From Panicum virgatum (lineage: Eukaryota > Streptophyta > Magnoliopsida > Poales > Poaceae), in assembly GCF_016808335.1 (NCBI RefSeq), contig NC_053136.1, forward strand, positions 186,001 to 250,000: 64,000 nucleotides of DNA, written 5' to 3'. Positions 35,391 through 45,690 of the stretch are shown here, one piece after another (the first letter of the stretch is position 1; each line of letters begins with the position of its first letter). Made by a program: the position numbers and the translations under genes. Under the pieces are notes generated by a model that was not told the DNA's origin, did not search any database, and worked only from the letters and a program-made list of their open reading frames with translations.

Positions 35391-36929
35391 CACACACTAC
35401 CCCCGGGGTGATGGTCGGGAGTAGAAACAAATGCCAACAAACCTACAATTCCTAAGATCTCAAATTGTGTCATAGCTAGCTTAGCGAGAAAAATAAAAAC
35501 CTAGTGAGTGTACGTGTGTGCTAGTGTAAATGCAAATGAGAGGAAGGTATATAAACAAAGACAATGTTTACACCTAGTTCTAAACACCATGTTTACAACT
35601 AGGTTGCCTAACTTCTCCATAGCCACAAAGACTTATTTAACAAAGGTCAAAACACCATGTCTATCCCAAGATCAATAGGCCTTCATAGCACAAGAAAAAA
35701 AAATAAAGCGCATTGCAAAGCTTATAAACCAACCAAATGCAACCTCATAGCTTGGTAACTAAATGATGATGGTCTTCAATCATGTCTAAACACCATGTTT
35801 ACACAAGATTGCAAAAAGGAAAATGCTCACGTGAAGCATTAACATGGATATGAAAGCTTTCATCAATAAAATTGAGACCAAGCTAGCAAAATGAGTGCAT
35901 GAACAATGGAATGGACGCAAAGTGCAAATGCAAAGTTAGTAAAAACAAGTGTTAGCAAGGTTGAAAGGACCTTTCGATGTTGTTCCGCAGATAGTTTATT
36001 CAAAAACAATTGCAATGAGTGACAAAAAGCCTTCGCGACACTTCATAAGAAGTGAGGCTTTTATCAATGAAAAAGGTTATTTATCGAAAAAGGATCAAGC
36101 AACCAAGCTAACAAGGTTTTAGAAGTAGGTTTATGGGTTTCCTATATTTTTGGCTTAAAACAAAAATTTTGAAGAGAGAGAGTGTTGGGTATAGAAATTC
36201 TATCTAAGGTGGTTTAAAAAAAACTAGAGAGAAACAAAAGTTAGATTTTTTTTTGAATGAAAAACATAACCTATGGTTTTAGGATTGCTCTATGAGTGGT
36301 TTTCCTAAGGGTTTTAGGATCTCAAAAGCGAGGCTAGTCAATGTTTTTAGAAAAGGTTTTTTTTAAATGCAACATGCAATGCAATGCAAGGGTGAGACGA
36401 GCAACATGGTATGCAATGCAACACGGGGTGGGTGAACAAAATGATATGACATGATGAGGTGGTCTAAAACAAAACAAAAAGTTAGCCTAAGTTAACTAGC
36501 CACAAGTTTAGAATCAAAGGGTGGTGCAATGCTTCATAAATCTCTCTAAAAGGGACACAAAGAAAAAGACTCTAAACACTAATAGGCACACAAAAAGGTC
36601 TACAAGTTTCCCAAGATCAAATAACAAAGTGCTCCCTCAATAACATTTAGAATGAACAACATGAAGTTGTGGTTTTTATTAGAGCAATGGTACAATGTTA
36701 CTTGATATTCCGATTAAAGAGTGCAATGTAGACGGTCATATTAATATATATATAATAAATGATCGGGTTGCCTCCCGCAAAGCGCTTCATTTAGAGTCAT
36801 AGAGCTCGACTTTCTTACATACCTTCTCATTGATGCGAAGCCATGGTCCTTCATGCAAGAGGTGAAGGTGTTCCATGCAGCTCTTATTCCACTTCCCATG
36901 TTGGACATGATCAATCACGCTTAATGGAA

Positions 36930-37400
36930 AACTTGCCCAATCGTCTCTCACATCATGGTCACCTCCTTCTTTGTTATCCTTTGTCGCTATGTTTCTTTTC
37001 ACGGATTTTCCTCTCTGTCCAGATTGGGAATTGCGCCAAACAATTGATCCAATGCAAGGTGCATGAAATCTTCTTTCCAACAAGTCTTCATTTGCCCAAA
37101 ACACATTCCAATTGAGGGAGTTATGCCCCTTTTTCCCCGTCACTGCAATCTGCCCCGTGCTGATTTCAGCACGTGCATCTCCGATGTTTGAGACATAGCT
37201 CCTCCCGTGGGTCTTCAATTGTATCGATCATGGATGCGTTGAACCGAGGACTTGATGGAGATCTTGAATATTCAACTTTCTTGGATTGTAAACTTCTGGA
37301 CTTGTGCACAAAATTGATGAGGCTTAGCGACGTCCGTTCTTGAAACTTGAAGATGTTGATGATGGTGTTTAAAATTTTGGGCACGGTTTCCCTCCTCATC
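36930..37400. repeat. Internal module copy 2 of the LARD-like element
   Basis: Anchor TTTCCAACAAGT at 37074-37085, followed by GAGGGAGTTATGCCC, CACTGCAATCTGCCCC, ATTTCAGCACG and GGATGCGTTGAA, in the same order as in copy 1. Confidence 0.75.
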
Positions 37401-38044
37401 GTTTAAGTTTCATGTCCTGCATGGTTAGTGAAATTCCGGGTTTCTCCCGACATGTGCTCTTTTAGGGTCATGAGCTTGACCAAGCGCAAAGCAAGATCGA
37501 GATTTGCAATTATTTGTAAACATATGCAACATAATCACATCCTCAATTAAATTTCATCAACAAGGCATGGTGTAATTAAATGGGGCATGTGTTTCTTGCA
37601 TAGTGCGGAGCTCATTATTAGGCAAAGGTTCTTTAAGCATGAAATCAACCTTCTCAAGAAACTCTAGCCTATCATCATGAAAAGAACAAGGCATAGAATT
37701 TAAACTTTCATTCCGACTATTGGTTCGAGCATGAGATTATCAACAAAACCAATAGAAGCTTGAGAATTCACTGTATACCTTAGCCTCGGAGCTTTTTCAT
37801 ACTCATTAGAGTCGTGGTGCTTTGTGCGAGATGTCATCTTGATGCACTCTTCGTGGTCCGTCGTGGTTTGCTTCTCACGTCTCCATGTGTTGAATGTTGC
37901 GCTCTTGTAATCCGTCGTGGTTTGTTTGCAACATCTTCGTTTGCCGAAGGTCGACCGCTTGTGCCTTCATTTGCCAATGTCATTGGGGTTCTTCCTCTGC
38001 TCCAAGCCTCTGAATTTTATCATGTATGCTAGATGAAAACATCG

Positions 38045-38520
38045 CCCAAGCTCCTCTTCATTGTTGTCATCGTCATCATCTCTATCTTGTTCTCATCGCA
38101 TTGCTCCTGCCTCTTCTTCGTGGAATCTCTCCTGTATACTCAACAGAACATATACCAAAATATAGCTCTATTGAAAAGTTTATGAAATTACCTTTCCAAC
38201 AAGTGGTCATTCGCTTTAAACGGAGTCCAAACGAGGGAGTTATACCCGTTTCACTTTTGGCGCTGCGTGCTGTCTAGAAATTTCCAGAGTGCACAACCTT
38301 CAATGTTTTGGCCATACCCGATTGTAGGAATCTCCGATTGACTTGGTTCTTAATTCATTGGAATCGGAACTTCGTGGAGCTTTTGAATATCCAAAAATAT
38401 ACTGCAATTTTCTTCTGAGGTCAAGCAGAATATTGATGAGAACAGTATCTTCTTGTGAATTCATCCGAAGATGTCAATGATCTCAATCATGTGGTCTTTG
38501 GAGCGTCTTGTCGTGCGTCC
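38045..38520. repeat. Internal module copy 3 of the LARD-like element
   Basis: Anchor TTTCCAACAAGT at 38193-38204, then GAGGGAGTTATACCC, GGCGCTGCGTGCTGTC, a TTTCCAGAGTGCACAAC segment and a CATTGGAATCGGAAC segment, in the order of the other copies. Confidence 0.75.
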
Positions 38521-38764
38521 TTGGCTTCAAGGTCATCACCATTGATTTACCAGCACATAGCATGGCTTCAATGATGTGTCTTCTCCATTGTTCTTGCTTT
38601 AACCAAGGTGTCGGGATTAGTGGAGGCTCCCGTGCTTTGTGTTGATGATCTGAGCGGTTTTCTTCCTTGATAGCATCACTCGACTAGAAGTATATCGAGC
38701 ATCCCACTGGAGAAGATAGGTGGTGTCATGATTCTTCTAATCTTGTTGCCTCCAGCTTTGGTCA

Positions 38765-39245
38765 ACTTCAAATCATCATCTTTTGTGCACTCGGCCTTCC
38801 AATCATCCTTTGACATCGTCATCACTTTCTCCGTTGTTTGCTGCTGCACCTTTCTTCGTTGAACTGATCCTTTGTCCAGTGCAGAACATGTACCAAACTC
38901 CAAGCTCATTGTGAAGTGTATCAAATCATGTTTCCAACAAGTGGTCATTTACCCAAATTAGACCTCAGATGAAAAAGTTATGCTTGTTTTACTCCGGCGC
39001 TACGCTTCGTCCCGAGAGATTTCAGAACGCGCAGCGTTGAAAAATCTTTCCATAACTCTTCACACCGATCTCCAAAATTAACGATTTTTGATGCGTTGGA
39101 AAGAAGACTTGACGGAACTTCATAATAATCTATTATTTCCTCATGGCACATATCTGATCTTGGACGAAAAACTCATCACAACAGCGACACTTCATAGATG
39201 ATGATGATCCAATCGCACGATTTTCTTTTCGGACATGCTTCATAC
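38765..39245. repeat. Internal module copy 4 of the LARD-like element
   Basis: Anchor TTTCCAACAAGT at 38931-38942, then AAAAAGTTATGCTTG, CCGGCGCTACGCTTCGTCC, ATTTCAGAACGCGCAGCG and GATGCGTTGGAAAGAAG. It begins less than 300 bp after the end of copy 3. Confidence 0.75.
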
Positions 39246-39655
39246 CTATTGCTTGAGCAAACAAATCTTCCCAAAAACATTAGTCTTTAAAATCAATTGA
39301 CACGGCGGCATACCTTATTTATCATCTTTTGCTTTAGGGAGTGGGGACTCGATAGCGGATGCTGGGCCACTAACAAAAGTTAGCACCTACCACTAAAGAG
39401 CGAAACTTGATGTTATTCACATCTTGTCGAAGTGGATCTAGGGTTTTTGATGTTGATGTCGAGAACTCCTCGATCGTCTTGTTGTCGATTGTCGAAGTTT
39501 GTTGGAGCGGGTTGTGGACTTCTCGAAGCCCAAGTTTGGTGTCTAGCTTTTTCCACCTGCTTTCAAGGACACAAACAAGAAAACAAGGGTATATGCAATA
39601 ATAAAATATAGGGTTAGCCCAAAAAATTAGATAGATCGCCCTAGGGTTCGAGTTG

Positions 39656-39677
39656 CCGATCCCTGGCAACGGCGCCA
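39656..39677 (-). promoter_or_regulatory. Primer-binding site, tRNA-Asp type
   Basis: On the minus strand the site starts TGGCGCCGTTGCCAGGGATC. This differs from the complement of the plant tRNA-Asp 3' end at about two of 22 positions. It sits eight bases inside the right LTR and fixes the element's orientation. Confidence 0.88.
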
Positions 39678-39685
39678 GAAAAGCT

Positions 39686-41150
39686 TGTTGACGTTCACTA
39701 ACGCCCCCGATTTGTATACCGCAAGCGCACGGTTCGTGGTAGCTTTTCCCTTAGAGTATTCCCCCAAGGTTTATCAATCCGTGGATCGACAATGAACTTA
39801 CTAGGGTTTTCTATCTAATCTAACGGATCTATCCTAACATGAAGCATTAATTGCATATAAAAGGTGAACCTTTGATAGATATGAGTGCGGTACGAAGGTT
39901 GATCTCATCCATGAACATCAGTAAGGATAAAGCATGACCGAAGGCATGACTAAACCTATCACATGCATTCTAGTTGTAGTTCTAGCTAAACGAGTAAGCT
40001 CAACATGCATCTCATCCAAAGCCTCTTTAAATCAAAACCTCCAATCCGATCCCTCGATACCCAACCTACTCTGTGGAGACGGCCTGTCACGACGCCCCCC
40101 TTTTCAACGGGATACCCTGAAGCAAGTCGAACCCCCTTTGGGTAGATCCGGTATGAACTCCTAGCCACCATAGCTACAAGAACACCCCATGCAATCTATC
40201 TCGAGAATAGATCTAGGAATAAGCGCACCCAAAGCAAGAACGAAATCGAAAGAGGAGAGACATGATCACTAAATAGATCGGATGACATGAAGACATTACT
40301 CACATAATAGATTCGTTTGGATCGCCACCACCGCGTATACACCATTGACGACTCCAACTAGCTCATGAACTCCACCATGACACAACCACGCAGGGAGGCC
40401 ATGGCGGCTAGGGATGGCCTAAGCCATCTCCTAGACAACTTCGAAGACTTGCGGCGGCCGTCGTCTCCCTCCGGTCTTGGCCCTAGGTTTTTGTCGAGTT
40501 CGGGGTGGATGGATGCTTCGAGTTGAATAAGGTGCGAGCTATTTATAAGCCGAGGAAGCCACCGGTCGAAGGGGAAGGCAAACCGCCTCAGAAAAGGGCT
40601 GGGCCGGCCCGCCCCATGGGCCTAGGCCGGCCGGCCTACCCCTTTTTGGGATCGCCTCGGTCTCATCTTTGGCGTGTAGACTCCTCACATCTTCTAGAGT
40701 TTCTGTCCTTCACGATTGCACCCCTTTAGACGTCGTTATCTTCGAGATTTCTTCGAGGAGAAGGATAGGATGGAAAATCCTTCCTTAAATATCTCTTTGC
40801 TTTGCTTGGCCCTGAAGTATCTCGATCTCATCTTGTGGGCTTTGTCTTTTGGGCTTCATTGGAGGGTGGATGTGCATGAATGTGCTTCGAATCAACATGG
40901 GCTTTGGTCCTTCCTTTGGGCTTTGGCCTTCGTCTTTCTCCGTGTTAGCGCTCGATCACGGGCCTCGTCATTTCATGCTCCAAAATAGGCCAAAAACCTG
41001 CAAAAATGAAGTTCCTCCAAAATATATGTGCATATGTGAAAATGACCAATAATTAGGCCGGGGTTAGGACGGTTAGTGATTTTGATATTGAATTCATGCC
41101 ATTATCAAGGATAAACAAGGGATAAAACGGATACTTAAGGAGCGCCAACA
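39686..41150 (-). repeat. 5' LTR of the LARD-like element
   Basis: 1465-bp partner of 31209-32672. Same minus-strand TATAAATAG and same CG-rich palindromic block (about 40598-40640), here with one base change in the palindrome. Confidence 0.93.
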
Positions 41151-41986
41151 AGCTTCATAAATGCACCTTGCTCTAACTTCAGATATGTCCACAGGGCTTT
41201 GACATTTCAGGTTTGCTTTACTTTGACCCGGCATCAATGGGTCTGACTGCCCCTGGAGCAAAAACACCATCTTTGCAGCAATCGGCTAACTTGGCAAATC
41301 AGCTTCATCTCACCAAGGATCTACTATCTGCTCCGATCACTGCTTTGGTTGATGATTCCAGCAAGATAAAAGAAATTCTCGAGCAGATAGAATCCCAGCT
41401 TCCAGAATCACTTCGAATCAAACTTTGGCCAGCCGGCCATCTTCCTTTCTTTCGGGCGGAGGTGATGGCAGCACAATAGAGGATAGAACTACGTCATTCT
41501 CAAATCCCTCTGAAAGCCGACATCACTCAGAAGTGCAAGCTACTCAACCAAAAGAAAGCAACTCTGGATGCTAAATTTGATATCTCCGAGAGCACAAGAC
41601 GACTCAACCTCTTGGAAAAGGAACTGATGGAACTTGAAGAAAAGGTCCGCAATACCCAAAGACTAATCCAAGAGGAGAAAGCTTCGATCGCAAACTCCAA
41701 GCAGGAAGCCCAAGAAATGACTGAACAAATACAGGCAGAGTTTGCAGAGATAAGCACCTTGAGTCGACAGGTAATATCAGGCGATGACAAGGACGACGAA
41801 GAAATCAGTGCAAGAGCTGATGTTGTACGTGCAGAAGCCATCCATGCCATAGAAGGATTCCTGAACTAGTAGAACTATTCAGAAAACATTTGATGTTGCC
41901 TGTTAAACCTGAAACTTGTACTCATTTAAAACACCTTAAGTCGATGGTTATACATCGGCTATCTTGCTTCTCATATGTATTTTACT

Positions 41987-42183
41987 AGCCAACTCAACGT
42001 GTTGGCCACTCATTCAATTTTTTTTACCGGCCAACTCAACGTGTTGGCCTATCTCTTTCTTTTTTTTTACCGGCCAACTCAACGTGTTGGTCTATCTCTT
42101 TTTTTCTATTTCTTTTTTACCGGCCAACTCAACGTGTTGGCCTTTCATGATTTTTTTTTACTGGCCAACTCAACGTGTTGGCC
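41987..42183. repeat. Array of five hairpins between pol and the antisense gene
   Basis: Five copies of the unit GCCAACTCAACGTGTTGGCC at 41987-42007, 42029-42049, 42072-42092, 42122-42142 and 42163-42183, spaced 41-50 bp. Each can fold as a 7-bp stem (GGCCAAC/GTTGGCC) with a 7-base loop; copies 1 and 3 have one altered stem base. The spacers are T-rich (runs of 6-9 T). The array lies between the stop of the plus-strand PMD-like gene (41869) and the stop of the minus-strand pol (42221), where the two transcripts would converge. Confidence 0.9.
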
Positions 42184-42220
42184 TATTACACTGCAGCCAG
42201 ATGGATCTCATCGGCTCTTG

Positions 42221-45200
42221 TTACTCACTTTCCCACATGCTCGGGAAATACTTCTTGAGGTGTTGGCCATTGACAGCAACAGGAAACTTGACGCCGTCCA
42301 ATTCCTCGAGCATGTATGCATTCCCAGGCAAAACCTGATCAATCTTGTACGGCCCGTGCCAAGTTGGAGACCATTTGCCATATTTTCTATCTTTGGTTCC
42401 CAATGGTAACACAGCCTCCCAAACCAAGTCTCCAACCTGGAAATTCTTTGGCTTGACCTTCTTGTTGTACGCACGAGCAACTTTAGCCTTGTTTTCCTTA
42501 ATCTTCTCCAATGACCAAAGTCTTAGCTCTGTCAGGTCCTCCACATTGTCATTCATCAAGGCTGCATACTGTTCAGTTGTCAGATCGTTCTGGAACTCGA
42601 CACGCCTTGATCCAGCCGTGATTTCCCATGGCAACATAGCATCTTGGCTGTAGACTAAATGGTACAGCGATGTCTTGGTGGACCCGTGACATGAAATACG
42701 ATACGCCCACAAAGCTTCTGACAAAACCTCATGCCAGCGCCTAGGATATTCATCGATCTTCCTCTTGATCAGCTTAATCAGGCTCTGGTTGGTTGCTTCA
42801 GCTTGTCCATTAGCTTGGGCATAGTATGGAGATGATCTGATCAGCTTAATCCCCATGTCATCGGCGAATTTCCTGAATTTCTCTGATATAAAGACCGATC
42901 CTCCATCAGTTGTAATAGTTTGAGGAATCCCAAATCTGTGAATGACGTGCTCTTTAACAAAGCTGATCACATCTCTTGACGCTACTGGCCTCATGGGCAC
43001 TGCCTCTACCCACTTTGTGAAATAATCTGTAGCAGCTAAGACCCACTAGTGACCCTTGCTAGATGACGGGTTGATCTGACCAATCATGTCCATGGCCCAA
43101 CCTCTGAATGGCCACGGTTTGATGATAGGATTCATTACCGATGCTGGCACTATCTGAATTTTGCCAAACCTCTGACATGCCTGACATCCCTTGTAATATT
43201 TGAAGCAATCTTCAAGCATAGTGGGCCAGTAATAACCCGATTGCCTAATCAGCCACTTCATCTTATGACCCGATTGATGAGTACCGCAGGTTCCCTCGTG
43301 AACCTCATGCAAGAGCCGATTTGACTCTAAAGGTCCCAGACATTTAAGCAGTAGTCCTTCCAAGGTTCTGTAAAACATATCAGCCCCTATCAGAACATAC
43401 TTCATAGCCTTGAGTCTTATCCTCCTTGGTGCCCCCCGAGCCGAATCCTTCAAGTAATTGAAGATATCGGCTCTCCAGTCTCAAGGTTCTAGAAACTGAA
43501 CCTCTACGTCGACCCCATAGGCCGTTTCCTTTTACCCGGACGCCATCTGTGCCAAATCATTGGCTTCATTGTTCAGAGTCCTGCGTATCCAGTGGAAATT
43601 GATGTACCTGAATTGTGACATCAACTCACGGCACTGCATCCATATCGGAAAAAGAGCCTCGCTCTCACATCTATATTCTTCCGTGAACTGAGAAATCACC
43701 AGCTTCGAGTCTCCAAATATTTCCACCGCTTCTGCACCAGCTTCGAGGAGCAGTTCCATCCCTTTGCGAACGGCTTCATATTTCACCAAATTATTGGTAC
43801 ATGGGGCAGTCATCCTGATGGAAAAAGAGTAAGTCACCCCTCGAGGCGACACCAACAGAATTCCAACACCGCACCCATCATCACAAGCCGATCCATCAAA
43901 AAACATAGCCCAAGCACGAATAAATAGTGCAGCAATATCAGTGCTGATCCTGTCTGCAACAAGATCCGCCAGTGCCTGTCCTTTGACTACTTTTGCAGGC
44001 TGATATCGAATATCGAACTCTGACAATGCAAACATCCATTTTCCAAGCCGGCCTTTCAGAACAGGAGCCGACAGCATGTGCTTTATGACATCCGATTTGC
44101 ATATGACAATTGTTTCCGCCGAGAGCAAAATATGACGAAGCTTTGTACACGTAAAGAATAAGCAAAGGCAAAGCTTCTCGATTTCAGGATACCTGGTCTC
44201 GGCGTCCAACATGCATCTGCTGAGGTAGAAAACCACCCTCTCCTAGCCGTCGTGCTTCTGGATTAACACCGAAGCAATGGAAGTGTCACCCACGGATAGG
44301 TACACATAGAACGGCCTATATTGCTGAGGAGGAACCAACACTGGAGGCTTTGACAAATATTCTTTGATTTCATCGAAAGCTTGCCGCTGTTCTGCCCCCC
44401 AGCGAAACTCATCATCGGATTTGATCTTCACTAAACCCATGAACGGTTCGAAGAACCCAGACAGATTAGAAATAAATCGTCTGACAAAGTTAATTTTACC
44501 GATGAGCTTCTGCAACTCTTTCTTCGTAGTAGGTGGCTTCATCGTTTTTACCGCCTCTTGACTCTTCAGGCCGATCTCGATTCCCCGTTCATGCACCAGG
44601 AATCCCTAAAATTGACTGGCCGATGCGCCAAAGGCACATTTCTTTGGGTTCATTTTGAGCCCAAACTTCCGAGTCCGCTCCAGGACCTGACGCAAATCTT
44701 CCAAGTGCCCCCCAGCCGATGCGGACTTGACCACGACATCATCAATGTAAATCTCTACCAACTTGCCGATGAGATCATGGAAAATGTAATTCATGGCACA
44801 TTGATATGTTGCACCGGCATTTTTCAATCCAAAGGTCATGACCAAGTATTCGAACAACCCGACTGCACCTGGTACTCTGAACGCGGTCTTGTGTACATCC
44901 TCTGGGGCCATAAAAATCTGATTGTAGCCGGCATTATCGTCCATAAAGCTCATCTTCTTATGGCCAGCTACCGCGTTGATCAATGTTTCTGCAACAGGCA
45001 TCGGATACTCATCTTTTGGCATTGCCCTGTTGAGGTCTCTGAAATCCACGCAGACTCGCCATCGGCCATCTTTCTTTTGTACAGGGACCACACTGGAGAT
45101 CCACTCCGTATACCGACATGGCCTGATGAACCCTGCATCCTGCATCTTTTGAACCTCCTTAACCTCCTCTAGGACTTCGGCCTTCATCTGCCGTGCTGGT

Positions 45201-45622
45201 TGCTGAAACGGCCGAAATCCCCTCTTGTGCGGGAGCCGATGCTCGACGATATTTCTATCTAGACCAGGCATCTCAGTATAATCCCATGCAAAACAGTCCC
45301 GGTACTCCTTCAACAGTGCTATCATTTGTTCACGCAAGATCGGGTCTAACTTTTTGCTGATAAATGTCGGTCGCGGCTTATCCCCGGGACCGATATCGAC
45401 TTTCTCTAAATCGTCAGCAGACGTAAACCCGTAACCTAACTTGCCACCGTCTGAAAGATCGACATCGACAGCAAACACAGGGAGATGACAAGAAAAAATT
45501 TCTGGCCAACCGCACGGGCTGGCCGTTCCCACATTTCCGTTATTATCCAGAACTGAGTGCTCAGCAAAGGCCATTGTTTGTACATAATGTAACAATTGAG
45601 ACCCCAAGTACATATTACTCAT
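42221..45622 (-). pseudogene. Tat B pol: RT-RNaseH-aRNaseH-integrase with stops
   Basis: Reading down from a MSNMYLGS start at 45622. RT has YIDD near 44754-44765 and ends at a stop at about 44606. The RT-linked RNaseH lies in pieces 44243-44596 and 43940-44236. The archaeal-type second RNaseH (MFFDGSACDDG) is at about 43900-43560. The integrase zinc region (H..H..CQAC) is at about 43330-43150, and the core and C-terminal domain at 43000-42221. The second RNaseH before integrase is the Tat hallmark. In-frame stops lie near 44609, 44246, 43500-43531 and 43050. Several are TAG where element A has CAG or CAA. The integrase C-terminal half is open to its stop. Related to 1-2694 of element A. Confidence 0.88.
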
Positions 45623-45690
45623 TTTTTGGGGCCGGTCGCTGGGACCGGCCTCTTTAACCTTGCTGGATTCCGTAGCTTGCCAGGATGTGT

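Larger units (their letters stand above)
32687..39655 (-). other. Non-coding interior of the LARD-like element
   Basis: About 7 kb with no protein domain on either strand. It contains repeats of the polypurine-tract motif (33505, 34627, 34738), an A/G-rich tract at 33395-33474 on the minus strand, a long AT-rich stretch (35500-36780), and four diverged copies of a roughly 480-bp module (34890-39245). The short open frames scattered here do not look like genes. Confidence 0.8.
31209..41150 (-). mobile_element. Large non-autonomous LTR retrotransposon (LARD-like) inside Tat B
   Basis: LTRs of 1464 and 1465 bp, bounded by TGTTGACGTT and GCGCCAACA on the plus strand. Target duplication AGCTT at 31204-31208 and 41151-41155. 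Orientation is minus: a tRNA-Asp primer site is next to the right LTR and a G6 polypurine tract next to the left LTR. The 7-kb interior has no gag or pol and only short unrelated frames, which fits a LARD (as with barley Sukkula or rice Dasheng) that must borrow proteins from a relative. The LTRs differ at about 24 positions by hand count, around 1.6%. A solo LTR of the same family is at 60814-62274. Confidence 0.92.
28933..41869 (+). pseudogene. Multi-exon plant-mobile-domain-like gene, antisense in Tat B, intron split by an LTR element
   Basis: Exon 1 is 28933-28998 (ATG, 22 codons, donor GTAACA). Exon 2 starts at 29108 after a CAG. Exon 3 ends at 30890, exon 4 is 30964-31170, and exon 5 is 41195-41869. 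Four of the five borders keep frame; the exon 2/3 border (about 30535 to 30622) does not join cleanly. Exon 2 has the plant-mobile-domain pattern: a Trp-rich stretch (LPERWITWYSRV), then FWSDALNCFLFGH, then MTPTLLDVTMITGLDIG, then GGPWWFIQLWAQLYF. Exon 3 is basic (KKRKIITRRV, a possible nuclear signal). Exon 5 ends in a long Glu/Lys coiled coil. A TAG at 41477-41479 interrupts exon 5 in frame. Intron 4 contains the whole 31209-41150 element. Such domains occur in plant nuclear proteins and in retrotransposon cargo. The role here is unknown. Confidence 0.75.

Noticed and set aside
34409..38948. Short open frames of 70-143 codons within the LARD-like element
   Set aside because: No domains, no shared frame between the four module copies, and no start context. 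The region is best read as non-coding.
34890..39245. Regularly recurring units considered as a CRISPR array
   Set aside because: The units are long, diverged and unevenly spaced in a plant retroelement; CRISPR does not apply. The same holds for the hairpin array at 41987-42183.
41964..42409. Two overlapping frames of 124 and 144 codons with repeated ANSTCWP or GQLNVLA motifs
   Set aside because: They are translations of the five-copy hairpin array and of antisense integrase, not proteins.
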